Part shown: one piece after another, positions 19,535 through 28,780 of the stretch
How the letters are laid out: every line of letters begins with the position of its first letter
Numbering within the stretch: position 1 is the stretch's first letter
NCBI RefSeq assembly: GCF_040546585.1
Contig: NZ_JBEPOC010000001.1
Coordinates: 3,472,001-3,536,000 of the forward strand
Origin: Marmoricola sp. OAE513
GTDB lineage: Bacteria > Actinomycetota > Actinomycetes > Propionibacteriales > Nocardioidaceae
Direction of reading: 5' to 3'
DNA: 64,000 nucleotides
Notes under the pieces: model-generated
Told to the model about the DNA's origin: nothing
The model's database searches: none
The model's input: only the letters and a program-made list of their open reading frames with translations
Translations under genes and position numbers: made by a program

Positions 19535-19768
19535 CTAGCGAAGACGGCGTACCAGGAACACCGGTACGCCGTCTTCGGCGTCCTCGGCCCCGACGTACTC
19601 CTGCTCGCGCATCCGGCACCACGCCGGGACGTCGGTGCGCGCGGCCACGTCGTCGGCGGCCACGCTGATGACCTCGCCGACCTCGACCTGTCCGATGTTG
19701 CGGGCGAGCTCGATGATCGGGCGCGGGCAGAGCATTCCGCGGCAGTCCAGCTCGAGGGCCGCGCTCAC
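19535..19768 (-). CDS. TusA-family sulfur carrier protein
   Basis: A 77-residue protein of the SirA/TusA fold with the CPxP mark MLCPRPIIEL (active C14). It would accept persulfide sulfur and pass it on. The GTG at 19768-19766 overlaps the stop of the cysteine desulfurase by four bases (GTGA), so the two are translationally coupled and the desulfurase is the probable sulfur donor. The acceptor pathway is not shown by the context. Confidence 0.85.
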   Translation of the reverse strand: MSAALELDCRGMLCPRPIIELARNIGQVEVGEVISVAADDVAARTDVPAWCRMREQEYVGAEDAEDGVPVFLVRRLR

Positions 19769-20862
19769 AGCCCGGCCTCGTGCCGGATGCGGGCCACGAC
19801 GTCGGGCAGCTCGGTGAGCAGCCGGGTCACGTCGGCCTCGCTGGTCTCCCGGCTCAGCGAGACGCGGACGTTGCCGTGGGTGAGCGCCCCCATCGCGGTG
19901 AGCACGTGGCTGGGCTCCAGGGTGCTGGCCGCGCAGGCCGAGCCGCTGGCGACCGAGAAGCCGCGTCGGTCGAGCTCGGTGACGATCGCCTCGCCGTCGA
20001 CGTACAGGAACGAGAAGGTGACCAGGTGGGGGAGTCGGGCCACCGGGTCGCCGACCACCTCGGTGTCCGGGATCGCCGCGACACCCGCCCGGAGCTGGTC
20101 GATCAACCGCGCGTGCCGGGCGTTGACCTCGTCGCGCTCGGCCACCACGGCCTGCAGGGCTGCGGCTGCGGCCAGCGCCGCGGGCACGTTCTCCATCCCG
20201 GTGGCGCGTTCCTCGACACGGTCGTCGCCGGGGAACGGGTTGCGCCAGCGCGCGCCCTTGCGCACCAGCAGCAGTCCGACGCCGGCAGGACCGCCCCACT
20301 TGTGAGCCGACAGCGCCGCAGCTGACCATCCCTCCGGCAGCGCGATCCGGCCGCCGGACGCGCACGCGTCCGTGAACACGGGCGCCCGCTCGGCGAGCTC
20401 GGCCACCGGCTGGAGAGTGCCGACCTCGTGGTTGGCGGTCTGGACGGCGAGCACGGTCGCCTCGGGGACCTCATCGAGGAGGACCCGTCCGCTGGCGTCG
20501 ACCGGCGCGGTCTCGAAGACGCCGCCGTGCTCGGCGTGCCAGCGGCCGGCGTGCATCACGCTCGCATGCTCGACCGCGGTCGCGACCAGGCGGTTGCCGG
20601 ACCGTGCGGCACCGCCGAGCAGCCCCAGCACTCCCAGGTGCACGGCGTGGGTGCCGCTGGGCGTGAACGTCACCTCGTCGGCCCGTACGCCGAGCGCCTC
20701 CGCAGTGGCCTCGCGGGCGTTGTCCAGGATGATCCGGGCATTCCGGGCGGGGCCGTGCAGGCGGCGCGGGTCGGCGTACCCAGAAGCGACCGCCTGCTCC
20801 AGGACAGCCCGCGCGGCCGGGTGCAGCGGCTCGCTGGAAGCGGTGTCGAAGTAGGTGGTCAC
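19765..20862 (-). CDS. Cysteine desulfurase, class V aminotransferase
   Basis: A 365-residue PLP enzyme that takes sulfur from cysteine. The PLP lysine is K188 in SAHKWGGPAGVG; the His and Asp of EVGTLQPV and VFTDAC are in place. The likely active cysteine lies in ASGSACAAST, which is the short-loop type (IscS/NifS). It starts the operon with TusA and is divergent from ctaC. It may supply Fe-S, tRNA thiolation or other sulfur pathways. Confidence 0.9.
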   Translation of the reverse strand: MTTYFDTASSEPLHPAARAVLEQAVASGYADPRRLHGPARNARIILDNAREATAEALGVRADEVTFTPSGTHAVHLGVLGLLGGAARSGNRLVATAVEHASVMHAGRWHAEHGGVFETAPVDASGRVLLDEVPEATVLAVQTANHEVGTLQPVAELAERAPVFTDACASGGRIALPEGWSAAALSAHKWGGPAGVGLLLVRKGARWRNPFPGDDRVEERATGMENVPAALAAAAALQAVVAERDEVNARHARLIDQLRAGVAAIPDTEVVGDPVARLPHLVTFSFLYVDGEAIVTELDRRGFSVASGSACAASTLEPSHVLTAMGALTHGNVRVSLSRETSEADVTRLLTELPDVVARIRHEAGL

Positions 20863-21015
20863 AGGGGAAAACTAGCCTCCGGACGTGGGAGGGGAGCACG
20901 TGGCGGGACGCACACCGTCCAACACCCCGACCTGGCACGCCGACCGGGGTACCTCAGTAGTAGGGTTCGCATGTCCGTCTGAAGAAGTTGATCGGCCAAG
21001 AGAGAGGGCTCGTTC

Positions 21016-21909
21016 GTGGGTCTGGAACTCCCCAAGCGCGTGCGACACCTGGCAGTCGGTGTGACTACCGGTTCCGCCTTGCTTTTCCTGAGCGGCTGCT
21101 CGGCCAAGGACAAGGAAGAGCTCAAGAACCTTGCCATGCCGAACCCGGCCAGCAAGGAAGCTCACCACATCTACGACCTGTGGCAGGGAGCGTGGCTCGC
21201 CGCGATCCTGACCGGCATCCTGGTCTGGGGCCTGATGTTCTACGTCGCGGTCAAGTACCGCCGTCGCAGCGAGTCCGAGATCCCGGTGCAGACCCGCTAC
21301 AACCTGCCGATCGAGATCTTCTACACGGTCGCCCCCGTGATGATGGTCATCGTCTTCTTCTTCTTCACCGTTCGCGCCCAGGACGACGTGCTGCACGCCC
21401 CGAAGGACCTGCAGGAGGCGAACGCACAGGCCGACCTGAACATCACCGTCGTGGGCCAGCAGTGGTCCTGGACCTTCAACTACGCCAAGGGCGGCACCAC
21501 GGTGAAGGAGACGGTCTGGGACGCAGGCACCCCGGCCAAGATCCCGACGCTGTACCTGGTCAAGGACAAGAGCGTCTCCTTCGACCTGTACTCGCCGGAC
21601 GTCATCCACTCCTTCTGGCCGACGAACTTCCTCTTCAAGATGGACGTCGTCCCGGGCCGCGCCAAGGAGAACCACTTCACGCTGACGCCGACCGAGAGCG
21701 GTGAGTTCGTGGGCCGGTGCGCCGAGCTGTGCGGCGTCTACCACTCCCGGATGCTGTTCAACGTCAAGGTCGTCAGCCAGGCGGAGTTCGACAAGCACCT
21801 CGAGTCGCTCCAGGCGGCCGGCAACACCGGCATGAACGCCCCGGGCCCGTACGAACGCGAGGTCAAGGGCCTCGAACGCGAACAACCCTATGACGGAGAA
21901 GGCGAATGA
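21016..21909 (+). CDS. ctaC: Cytochrome c oxidase subunit II
   Basis: The 297-residue subunit II carries the CuA site that receives electrons from the bc1 complex. It is a lipoprotein (lipobox LSGC, C28) with two membrane segments near 58-78 and 103-122. CuA ligands lie in DVIHSFWP and [14 protein letters not shown]. The GTG start gives a normal signal peptide. The gene overlaps ctaD by four bases (ATGA). Confidence 0.96.
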   Translation: MGLELPKRVRHLAVGVTTGSALLFLSGCSAKDKEELKNLAMPNPASKEAHHIYDLWQGAWLAAILTGILVWGLMFYVAVKYRRRSESEIPVQTRYNLPIEIFYTVAPVMMVIVFFFFTVRAQDDVLHAPKDLQEANAQADLNITVVGQQWSWTFNYAKGGTTVKETVWDAGTPAKIPTLYLVKDKSVSFDLYSPDVIHSFWPTNFLFKMDVVPGRAKENHFTLTPTESGEFVGRCAELCGVYHSRMLFNVKVVSQAEFDKHLESLQAAGNTGMNAPGPYEREVKGLEREQPYDGEGE

Positions 21910-23639
21910 CCGCGGTATCTGACGCGCCCACCAACGTCGGCGCTCCCACACGCACCCTGGGTCAGCAGGTCGTCCGCATCATGACGACGACCGACCACAA
22001 GCTGATCGGCAAGCTCTACCTGGGCACCTCGTTCGCCTGGTTCATGATCGGCGGCGTCATGGCGCTGATGATCCGTTCCGAGCTCGCGTTCCCGGGCCAG
22101 CAGCTCGTCAACGACGAGGTCTACAACCAGCTGTTCACGATGCACGGCACGATCATGCTGCTGCTCTTCGCCACGCCGCTGTTCTTCGGCTTCGCGAACG
22201 TGATCATGCCCCTGCAGATCGGCTCGCCCGATGTCGCGTTCCCGCGCCTGAACATGTTCAGCTACTGGCTGTTCCTGTTCGGCGGTCTGATCGCTGCGTC
22301 CGGCTTCCTGACCCCGTCCGGCGCGGCCGACTTCGGCTGGTTCGCCTACGCCCCGCTGTCCGACGCGGTGCGTTCGCCCGGCATCGGTGGCGACCTCTGG
22401 ATCATGGGCCTCTGGCTCGCCGGTCTGGGAACGATCCTCGGTGCGGTCAACTTCATCACCACGATCATCTGCATGCGCGCGCCCGGCATGACGATGTTCC
22501 GCCTGCCGCTGTTCGTGTGGAACACGCTGGTCACGAGCCTGCTGGTCCTGATCGCGTTCCCGATCTTCGCCGGCGCGCTGCTCTCGCTGGAGGCAGACCG
22601 GAAGCTCGGCGCCCACGTCTTCGACGCCAGCCACGGCGGCCCGATCCTCTGGCAGCACCTGTTCTGGTTCTTCGGGCACCCCGAGGTGTACATCATCGCG
22701 CTGCCGTTCTTCGGCATCGTGACCGAGATCCTCCCGGTCTTCAGCCGCAAGCCGCTCTTCGGCTACATCGGCCTGGTCGCCGCGACGCTCGGTATCGCCA
22801 TCCTCTCGGTGGCCGTGTGGGCGCACCACATGTTCGTCACCGGCGCGGTCGACCTGCCCTTCTTCTCGGGCATGACCTTCCTGATCGCGGTGCCCACAGG
22901 CGTCAAGTTCTTCAACTGGATAGGCACGATGTGGGGGGGATCTCTGTCCTTCGACACCCCCATGCTCTGGTCGATCGGCTTCCTCACCACGTTCCTCTTC
23001 GGTGGTCTGACCGGCATCATCCTGGCCTCGCCGCCGCTGGACTTCCACGTGTCGGACTCGTACTTCGTGGTCGCGCACTTCCACTACGTGGTCTTCGGAA
23101 CCGTGGTGTTCGCGATGTTCGCCGGCTTCTACTTCTGGTGGCCGAAGATGACCGGCCGGATGCTCGACGAGCGCCTCGGCAAGATCCACTTCTGGCTGCT
23201 GTTCGTGGGCTTCCACACCACCTTCCTGGTCCAGCACTGGCTCGGCGTCGAGGGCTTCCCGCGCCGGTACGCCGACTACGCCGATAAGGACGGGTTCACG
23301 ACGCTGAACCAGATCTCCACGGTCGGGGCCTTCCTGCTCGCGTCCTCGACGCTGCCGTTCCTCTGGAACGTCTACAAGTCGCGCCGCGGTCCGAAGATCA
23401 CCGTCGACGACCCGTGGGGCTGGGGACGGTCGCTCGAGTGGGCGACCAGCTGCCCGCCGCCGCGTCACAACTTCGTGACCATCCCGCGGATCCGCTCGGA
23501 GTCGCCGGCCTTCGACCTCCACCACCCGGAGATCGCGGCGCTGGAGTACGACGCCAACGACAACCTGGAGTCCGCCGGCATCGCGGACGCACCGGACATG
23601 AACGGCCGCAAGGAGCTGCTGGAAGGGGATGACGCCTGA
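21906..23639 (+). CDS. ctaD: Cytochrome c oxidase subunit I
   Basis: The 577-residue catalytic subunit of the aa3 oxidase, with about 12 membrane helices. Heme and CuB ligands are in [23 protein letters not shown] (His-Tyr crosslink pair), WAHHMFVTG and HFHYVVFG. The segment GHPEVY marks an A-type heme-copper oxidase. It overlaps ctaC and ctaF, giving a compact operon. Confidence 0.97.
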   Translation: MTAVSDAPTNVGAPTRTLGQQVVRIMTTTDHKLIGKLYLGTSFAWFMIGGVMALMIRSELAFPGQQLVNDEVYNQLFTMHGTIMLLLFATPLFFGFANVIMPLQIGSPDVAFPRLNMFSYWLFLFGGLIAASGFLTPSGAADFGWFAYAPLSDAVRSPGIGGDLWIMGLWLAGLGTILGAVNFITTIICMRAPGMTMFRLPLFVWNTLVTSLLVLIAFPIFAGALLSLEADRKLGAHVFDASHGGPILWQHLFWFFGHPEVYIIALPFFGIVTEILPVFSRKPLFGYIGLVAATLGIAILSVAVWAHHMFVTGAVDLPFFSGMTFLIAVPTGVKFFNWIGTMWGGSLSFDTPMLWSIGFLTTFLFGGLTGIILASPPLDFHVSDSYFVVAHFHYVVFGTVVFAMFAGFYFWWPKMTGRMLDERLGKIHFWLLFVGFHTTFLVQHWLGVEGFPRRYADYADKDGFTTLNQISTVGAFLLASSTLPFLWNVYKSRRGPKITVDDPWGWGRSLEWATSCPPPRHNFVTIPRIRSESPAFDLHHPEIAALEYDANDNLESAGIADAPDMNGRKELLEGDDA

Positions 23640-24034
23640 TGAAGTCTGAGACTTGGATCTTCGTGATCTGCACCTTCTTCTTCCTGCTGTTCGCGCCGGC
23701 GTACTGGCTGGTGACCTCGGACCCGACGGGTACCTCCGCCCTGGTCATGACCGCCCTCCTGACGCTGCTGATCAGCTTCTACCTCGGCTTCCACGCGAAG
23801 AAGATGGAGCCGCGGCCCGAGGACCGCAACGACGGCGAGATCGCGGACGGGGCGGGCGAGCTCGGCTTCTTCCCGCCGTACAGCTGGTGGCCGCTGTGGT
23901 GCGGTCTGACGCTGGCGCTGATCGTGGTCGGCGTCGTCGTCGGCTGGTGGCTGTTCGTGATCGGTGCGGTGCTGGGCTCGGTCGCACTCACTGGCCTCAT
24001 CTTCGAGTACTACCGCGGAGAGCACGCGCACTGA
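23639..24034 (+). CDS. ctaF: Actinobacterial cytochrome c oxidase subunit IV
   Basis: A 131-residue protein with four hydrophobic segments (about 2-24, 32-53, 80-98 and 100-121). Its position directly after ctaD with a one-base overlap (TGATG) and the charged loop RPEDRNDGEIADGAGELGFF identify the actinobacterial subunit IV. It stabilises the aa3 oxidase within the bc1-aa3 supercomplex. A strong terminator follows. Confidence 0.92.
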   Translation: MKSETWIFVICTFFFLLFAPAYWLVTSDPTGTSALVMTALLTLLISFYLGFHAKKMEPRPEDRNDGEIADGAGELGFFPPYSWWPLWCGLTLALIVVGVVVGWWLFVIGAVLGSVALTGLIFEYYRGEHAH

Positions 24035-24058
24035 GCGAAGCGATCACGCGCACTGAGC
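24023..24058 (+). repeat. Direct repeat of the ctaF 3' end
   Basis: CACGCGCACTGAGC, which includes the ctaF stop codon, is repeated exactly at 24045-24058; a partial third copy GAGCGATCACGCAC follows around 24066. The unit contains GAGCGAAGCGATCACG, similar to the short palindromes at 2740 and 11453. Confidence 0.65.
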
Positions 24059-24095
24059 AAGTGTTGAGCGATCACGCACACCGTTTGACCCGTTT

Positions 24096-24131
24096 CGTCA
24101 CGGTCGGTCCGATATCGGGCCGACCGTGACG
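24096..24131 (+). terminator. Intrinsic terminator of ctaCDF
   Basis: Two 18-nt halves pair over their full length with one G-U type mismatch (stem begins CGTCACGGTCGG and folds at GAT/ATC) and are followed by TTTT at 24132-24135. It lies 61 nt after the ctaF stop and before the L,D-transpeptidase promoter. Confidence 0.88.
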
Positions 24132-24215
24132 TTTTCCACGTGCTGCGTGGGAACGGCTGTTCGGGTGCCTTGTTACGCTGGGGACACCATTTGAACCTGA
24201 TCGTTCGGGAGAAAC

Positions 24216-25424
24216 ATGCGTTCGCGTCGTACCGGGGTCGCCCTGGCAACCGTCCTTCTGCTCGCCGTGGTGTCGGCGTGCTCGGGGGACAAGGACCCCA
24301 AGACCGTCGGCAACGACGAGCCCGGCGGCAAGGCCAGCACCTCGGCGTCCGCCGAGCCGCAGTCGGCTGCTCAGATCACGTCGTCGATCGCTCCCGGCTC
24401 CAAGAACGTGAAGGTCAACCGGATGCTCCGGCTCGACGTCACGGCCGGCACCTTCAGCGAGGTCTCGATCTCGAGCAAGGCCGGCAAGGTCGAGGGCGCG
24501 CTCTCGGCCGACAGGGCGAGCTGGCAGAACACCAGTCGGCTGCAGCCCGGTGCGCTGTACCGGGTCCGCGGTATCGCGGTCGACGAGTCCGGTGAGCAGA
24601 AGGTCTACAAGGCCCGCTTCCGTACCGCGGCGCTCGCCCTGGACAAGCAGACCTACCCCAGCTTCTTCCCGACCGCCGGCTCGACGGTCGGTGTCGGACT
24701 GCCGGTGATCATCCGTTTCGACGTCCCGGTCACCAACCACGCGGCCTTGCAGCGCCACATCACCGTGACCAGCACCCCGGCCCAGACCGGCGCTTTCCAC
24801 TGGATCTCCGACAAGGAGCTGCACTGGCGTCCCGCGAAGTACTGGAAGCCGGGCACCAAGGTGACCGTCGATGCCGACATCGACAGCGTCCCGGCGGGCA
24901 ACGGCGTCTTCGGCCAGGAGAGCCGCAAGAACTCCTTCACCATCGGCCGTTCGCTGGTCAGCAAGGTCAACATGAAGACCCACCAGATGAAGGTGTTCAA
25001 GAACGGCAAGCTGATCCGGACGCTGCCCATCACGACCGGTGAGCAGCCGAAGTTCACCACCCGGTCGGGCACGAAGGTGATCATCGAGAAGTTCCGCCAC
25101 AAGCGGATGAACTCCGAGACGATCGGCATCGACCCGAACAGCGCCGACGGCTACGACCTCGACGACGTCGAGTACGCGATGCGGCTGACCTACTCGGGCG
25201 AGTTCGTCCACGCCGCTCCGTGGTCGGTCGGCCAGCAGGGGCGCGCGAACGTGAGCCACGGCTGCACCGGCATGAGCACCGCGAACGCGGGCTGGTTCTA
25301 CGGTCAGAGCATCATCGGCGACGTCATCGAGTACACCGGCACGACCAAGCAGATGACGCTCGAGAACGGCTTCGGCGACTGGAACCTTCCCATCGACGAG
25401 TACGCCCAGGGCAGCGCCCTCTGA
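24216..25424 (+). CDS. L,D-transpeptidase lipoprotein
   Basis: A 402-residue lipoprotein (lipobox ending C22) that would make 3-3 peptidoglycan crosslinks. Ig-like domains (about 60-250, the second being the DUF5011/LdtMt-type domain with TVGVGLPVIIRFD) precede the YkuD catalytic domain. The active site is SHGC with H348 and C350, and the first catalytic His lies in FVHAAPWS. It resembles mycobacterial LdtMt2 in layout. It has its own leader after the ctaF terminator. Confidence 0.92.
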   Translation: MRSRRTGVALATVLLLAVVSACSGDKDPKTVGNDEPGGKASTSASAEPQSAAQITSSIAPGSKNVKVNRMLRLDVTAGTFSEVSISSKAGKVEGALSADRASWQNTSRLQPGALYRVRGIAVDESGEQKVYKARFRTAALALDKQTYPSFFPTAGSTVGVGLPVIIRFDVPVTNHAALQRHITVTSTPAQTGAFHWISDKELHWRPAKYWKPGTKVTVDADIDSVPAGNGVFGQESRKNSFTIGRSLVSKVNMKTHQMKVFKNGKLIRTLPITTGEQPKFTTRSGTKVIIEKFRHKRMNSETIGIDPNSADGYDLDDVEYAMRLTYSGEFVHAAPWSVGQQGRANVSHGCTGMSTANAGWFYGQSIIGDVIEYTGTTKQMTLENGFGDWNLPIDEYAQGSAL

Positions 25425-25538
25425 GCGACGCCGACCCGGCACGGATGTGCTGAAAACGCCGCTGACCCGGCAGCGATGTACGCACATCGCTGCCGGGTCG
25501 GCGCTTTCAGGTGCACATCGCTGCCGGGTCGGCGCTCA
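25421..25538. terminator. Very long imperfect hairpin spanning both stop codons of convergent genes
   Basis: The region is almost fully self-complementary. The inner arms (25460-25479 and 25484-25503) pair at 19 of 20 positions. The outer arms (25421 onward and up to 25538) are a second copy of the same unit, so the motif GCCGACCCGGCAGCGATGT occurs four times, two in each orientation. The ldt stop TGA and the stop of the minus-strand gene lie at the two ends. Confidence 0.8.
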
Positions 25539-26258
25539 GGCGTCGATGCCGTGCAGGTTCTTCGCGGTCGGTGACGCCTTGATCGAGCCCGGGTCCGGGT
25601 AGGTCCGGAACAGCTTGTCCGCCGTGGCGGTGCTGGTCACGGTGAACCAGTAGTGCTCGTTCTTGTAGTGGTGCAGCCGGTGGTTGCGCCAGATCGCCTT
25701 GTAGATCCGCGTGCGGGGCTTGTAGTCGCTGTGGATCAGGTAGTGCGACCACTCGTAGACCAGGCCGGCTGCCGCCACCACGGCGATGAAGGTGAGCCCC
25801 TGACCCAGTCGGGGGAACGCGAGCAGGCCGATCGCTGCCAGTCCCGCGATCACCGCGATCAACGAGCGCCACGGGATGAAGACCAACGGGATGTCGCGCG
25901 GGTCGGCGTGGTGCGCACGGTGGTCCCGGGCGAGCTCGCTGTCGATCGTGATGCCCGCGATCTTCCGCGGGCGCCAGTGCAGGATGAAGACGTGGATCAG
26001 CCACTCCTGGACCGGGAACAGCGCGACGTAGATCGCAGGGGCGAGCAGGTCGCTGATCCGGAAGTCACCCTCGAGCGCGCGCCAGACGACCGCGCCGACG
26101 AGAGCGGCGGCAATCATCCACGGACTCGGGTGCTTCCAGAACTCCGCCCCGGTGGTCCGGAGGTTCACCGTCGTACGGCGCGACCCGGTGATCCGGGACT
26201 CCTCGGCGGCCAGACGCTCGGCGGCCAGCGCCTCGATCTCGGGGGATGCCTTCGTCAT
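25536..26258 (-). CDS. Sterol desaturase/fatty acid hydroxylase family membrane protein
   Basis: A 240-residue di-iron membrane oxidase. His clusters are complete: HVFILH, RDHRAHH, HYLIHS and NHRLHHYKNEHYWF. Four hydrophobic segments fit two re-entrant pairs. It would hydroxylate or desaturate a lipid; the substrate is not known. The gene overlaps the GntR regulator gene by four bases (ATGA), so the regulator and enzyme form one operon. Confidence 0.88.
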   Translation of the reverse strand: MTKASPEIEALAAERLAAEESRITGSRRTTVNLRTTGAEFWKHPSPWMIAAALVGAVVWRALEGDFRISDLLAPAIYVALFPVQEWLIHVFILHWRPRKIAGITIDSELARDHRAHHADPRDIPLVFIPWRSLIAVIAGLAAIGLLAFPRLGQGLTFIAVVAAAGLVYEWSHYLIHSDYKPRTRIYKAIWRNHRLHHYKNEHYWFTVTSTATADKLFRTYPDPGSIKASPTAKNLHGIDA

Positions 26259-27040
26259 CGTGCTTCTCCTTCGTCCTTGCCGGGTCCGTCCTCGGCGGGT
26301 TCGTCCTCGTCGGGTTCGTCTTGCAGGGCGTCGAGGAAGTCGACCATCGCCTCGGTGGCGGGTCGCAGCAGGTCGGTGGCGGCGCCCTGGGCAGCGAGCC
26401 CGAGCCCGTCGACCACGGCGTCGCGGATCTCCCGGTAGCCGTCGAGGTTGCTGACCTCGCCGTCGAGCAGGGGAGCGAGGGCTTCCAGAGCCGGCTCGTA
26501 GGCCAGCCGCAGGTTGTTGAACATCATCCGGAAGACGATGGAGTCGGCGATGTCGACGATCGCGTCCCAGAAGGCCAGGGCGGCGTGCTGGCGGGCCACC
26601 GGGTCCCCGGCGGCTGCCAGGGTCCCCAGCGCCTCTTCCAGGGCCCTGCGGGTGTGCTCGTCGGCGCGTCCGATGCGCTCGGCCGCCATCCGGGCCACGC
26701 CCGGCGCGATCGCGAACCGGGCCTCGATGATGCTGCGGGCCACGGTCGGGTCCAGCTCGCCGTCGCGGACGAGCATCCGGGGGAGCAGGTCGAGGCCCGC
26801 GTACCGCTGGAAGTCCCGGACGGTGGTCGCGCCCCCGTGACGGACCTCGACCAGACGGGTGGCCGACATCCGCTGCAGCGCCTCGCGGACAGCAGGACGG
26901 GAGACGCCCAGGAGCTCAGACAGACGGCGCTCGCTGGGGAGCGTGTCCCCGGCACTCAGGGAGCCGTCGACGACCTCCCCGAGCAGCTGGTCGAAGACGT
27001 CGTCGGGCACGAGACGCTTGGTGATGGGAGTGAGGGCCAT
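26255..27040 (-). CDS. FadR/GntR-family transcriptional regulator
   Basis: A 261-residue regulator: winged HTH (about 10-75, with LPSERRLSELLGVSRPAVRE) and an FCD-type effector domain (about 95-230, with metal-type residues in EARFAIAPGVAR and HAALAFWDAI). A charged Asp/Glu tail ends it. It leads the operon with the lipid hydroxylase gene. A palindrome with a FadR-like TGGTNNNACCA core lies 19 to 53 nt upstream of its start, which argues for autoregulation by a lipid-type signal. Confidence 0.9.
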   Translation of the reverse strand: MALTPITKRLVPDDVFDQLLGEVVDGSLSAGDTLPSERRLSELLGVSRPAVREALQRMSATRLVEVRHGGATTVRDFQRYAGLDLLPRMLVRDGELDPTVARSIIEARFAIAPGVARMAAERIGRADEHTRRALEEALGTLAAAGDPVARQHAALAFWDAIVDIADSIVFRMMFNNLRLAYEPALEALAPLLDGEVSNLDGYREIRDAVVDGLGLAAQGAATDLLRPATEAMVDFLDALQDEPDEDEPAEDGPGKDEGEAR

Positions 27041-27059
27041 ACGGCCGAGTCTGCGCGGC

Positions 27060-27093
27060 CTACTGGTCAGTGGTCAAGTGGTCTGACCAGTAG
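27060..27093 (-). promoter_or_regulatory. Predicted GntR/FadR operator
   Basis: Perfect 11-bp inverted arms CTACTGGTCAG (27060-27070) and CTGACCAGTAG (27083-27093). The right half holds TGGTCTGACCA (27079-27089), which matches the FadR-type core TGGTNNNACCA. It sits between the regulator start (27040) and the stop of the membrane protein gene at 27114, at the expected place for control of the regulator-hydroxylase operon. Confidence 0.75.
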
Positions 27094-27113
27094 GTGAGAT
27101 CAGGCTTCGTGTG

Positions 27114-28142
27114 TCACCCGAAACAGTCCTGGTCGGTCCGGGTGAGGAGCATCTCTCCGACGGTCCCGTCCTTCTCGATGCCGAACTCGTACTCGGTGTC
27201 GTCGCTGAGCGTCACCACCCAGTAGCCGTTTCCCCCGGTCCTGGCGGTCGGGTACGCGTCACGGAGCTTGGCCAGGCTCGACCCGAGGCCGATGCGCTCA
27301 GGCGTGGTCATGCCGGGACGGGCGAACACGGCGGCGAGACCGATCGTGGGGGAGAAGTACCCGTCCGTCTTGGCCGGGACAGCGGGCTGGTACGAAAGCT
27401 GCACGCTGCGGCAGCCCTCGCCAGGCTGCCCGAGCGACCCACCGGCAGCGGTGACCTGCGCCGCGGTCATGCCGAGGCGGAGATCGTTGACCGTCGTCGG
27501 TCCGAATCCCCCCGCCTCGTCGAAGCACTCGCCGGCGAAGGACTTCGGAACCTTCAGGTAGGAGAGGGTGTCGCAGTTCCAGGCGTCCTGGGTACCCATC
27601 CCCTCCTGCCAGCTGCCGTCGCGGTCGACCCACAGGGCGGCGTACCCGCCGCAGCTGTTCACCCCGCCGATGGCGTAGCCGGCGCTCGAGTACTTCTGCA
27701 CGGTGACGCCGTGGGACGCCGCGGGGCACGCTGCTCCGTCCTGGTTCGCCCGTCGAGCCACCTCGGCGATGAACGCCTTGAACGTCGTGCTGGTGCCGGT
27801 GAGCAGGTGAACCTGGTCAGGCGCCGAGATCTCCACACCCGTGCCCGGGTAGGTGATCACCTCGGGAACCGGGGGTGCCGAGGGCGTCCCGCTGGTTGCG
27901 GTCGGCCCGGGCGTTCCCACCGGGTCGACGGAACTGCCACCGTTGTCGCGGGACGCGACCAGGGCGGTGGGAACGACAACGGCGAACACGGCGGCGGCAG
28001 CAAGCGCCGTGAGAAGGGCGGTCCTCCGCGCGCGGCGCCGGTCTCCCAGACTGCGTACGGCGGCCGGCTCGAGGGGAGTGGTCACGATGCCTCCGTTCCC
28101 GAAGTTCTCGAGCTGGGTGATCGGGTCCTGCGGCTCAGGCAT
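27114..28142 (-). CDS. Membrane-anchored protein of a sigma factor operon (anti-sigma candidate)
   Basis: A 342-residue protein with a cytoplasmic N-terminus of about 40 residues, one membrane helix (about 42-64) and a large extracellular part with Cys residues (AACPAASHG, NSCGGYAALW, WNCDTLSYL, GECFDE). It overlaps the ECF-type sigma gene by eight bases. The position and topology suggest a sigma factor partner, but no zinc anti-sigma motif (HxxxCxxC) is present. Confidence 0.7.
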   Translation of the reverse strand: MPEPQDPITQLENFGNGGIVTTPLEPAAVRSLGDRRRARRTALLTALAAAAVFAVVVPTALVASRDNGGSSVDPVGTPGPTATSGTPSAPPVPEVITYPGTGVEISAPDQVHLLTGTSTTFKAFIAEVARRANQDGAACPAASHGVTVQKYSSAGYAIGGVNSCGGYAALWVDRDGSWQEGMGTQDAWNCDTLSYLKVPKSFAGECFDEAGGFGPTTVNDLRLGMTAAQVTAAGGSLGQPGEGCRSVQLSYQPAVPAKTDGYFSPTIGLAAVFARPGMTTPERIGLGSSLAKLRDAYPTARTGGNGYWVVTLSDDTEYEFGIEKDGTVGEMLLTRTDQDCFG

Positions 28143-28641
28143 GGTGGGCTCCCTGGTCAGTGATGTCGCTGGGTGCGATCAGTGCTGCAAGCGCGGCGCG
28201 ACCGCGGGACAGGCGTGCTTTGACCGTCCCTTCAGGCACTCCCGTCTCGCGCGCCACGGCCTGGACCGGCAGGTCGCAGAGGTGGTGCAGCACGAGGGCC
28301 TGGCGCTGGCTCTGCGGCAGCTGGGTCAGCGCCGTCATCAGCGCGACCCGGGCCTCGTCGACCGCCGCCGTTCGGGGCGCCGGCTCGAGGGCCCGGTCCT
28401 GGGGTCGCGCCGCCAGCTTCCTGCGCCGCCACCGACTCACGGCCAGCCGGTACGCCGTCGTCCGCACCCACGCCTCCGGGTGGTCCGCGCGGGAGAGCTT
28501 GCGCCGGTGGGACCAGGCACGCACGAACGCCTCCTGGACGCAGTCCTGCGCCTCGTCGCGATCCCCGATCATCGCGTAGAGCTGACCGGTGATGCGCGTG
28601 AACGACGAGCTGTAGAACTCGTCGAACTCGGCCTCGTCCAT
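28135..28641 (-). CDS. ECF-type sigma-70 factor (SigE-like family)
   Basis: A 168-residue sigma factor with region 2 (about 5-75, with DRDEAQDCVQEAFVRAWSHR) and region 4 (about 110-160, with LPQSQRQALVLHHLCDLPVQ and VPEGTVKARLSRGRAAL). I chose the ATG at 28641, which has GGGAGG 4 to 5 nt upstream, rather than the in-frame upstream codon. Its partner is the membrane protein encoded next. The genes it controls are not shown. Confidence 0.88.
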   Translation of the reverse strand: MDEAEFDEFYSSSFTRITGQLYAMIGDRDEAQDCVQEAFVRAWSHRRKLSRADHPEAWVRTTAYRLAVSRWRRRKLAARPQDRALEPAPRTAAVDEARVALMTALTQLPQSQRQALVLHHLCDLPVQAVARETGVPEGTVKARLSRGRAALAALIAPSDITDQGAHHA

Positions 28642-28735
28642 GGGTCCTCCCGTTCTCACCTGATTGTCACGGGGGATACGCGCGGGCAAGCGCTCAGGTT
28701 GCGGTGTCCGCAGACAATTCTCGGAAGCGACACGG

Positions 28736-28769
28736 CACAGGGCCCGGAGGAGATCCTCCGGGCCCTGTG
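28736..28769. terminator. Strong hairpin after qcrB
   Basis: A perfect 16-bp stem, CACAGGGCCCGGAGGA with its complement, with a minimal loop (GA). It lies 12 nt beyond the qcrB stop and before the sigma factor gene's promoter region. It has no T-run. Confidence 0.75.
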
Positions 28770-28780
28770 ACGAGTGGTGC

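Noticed and set aside
20863-21015. Possible RNA element upstream of ctaC
   Set aside because: No known riboswitch blocks or stable fold could be recognised; it is probably only a promoter.
21888-23525. 545-codon open frame opposite ctaD
   Set aside because: Its translation is Arg/Glu/His-rich shadow sequence; ctaD is plainly the gene.
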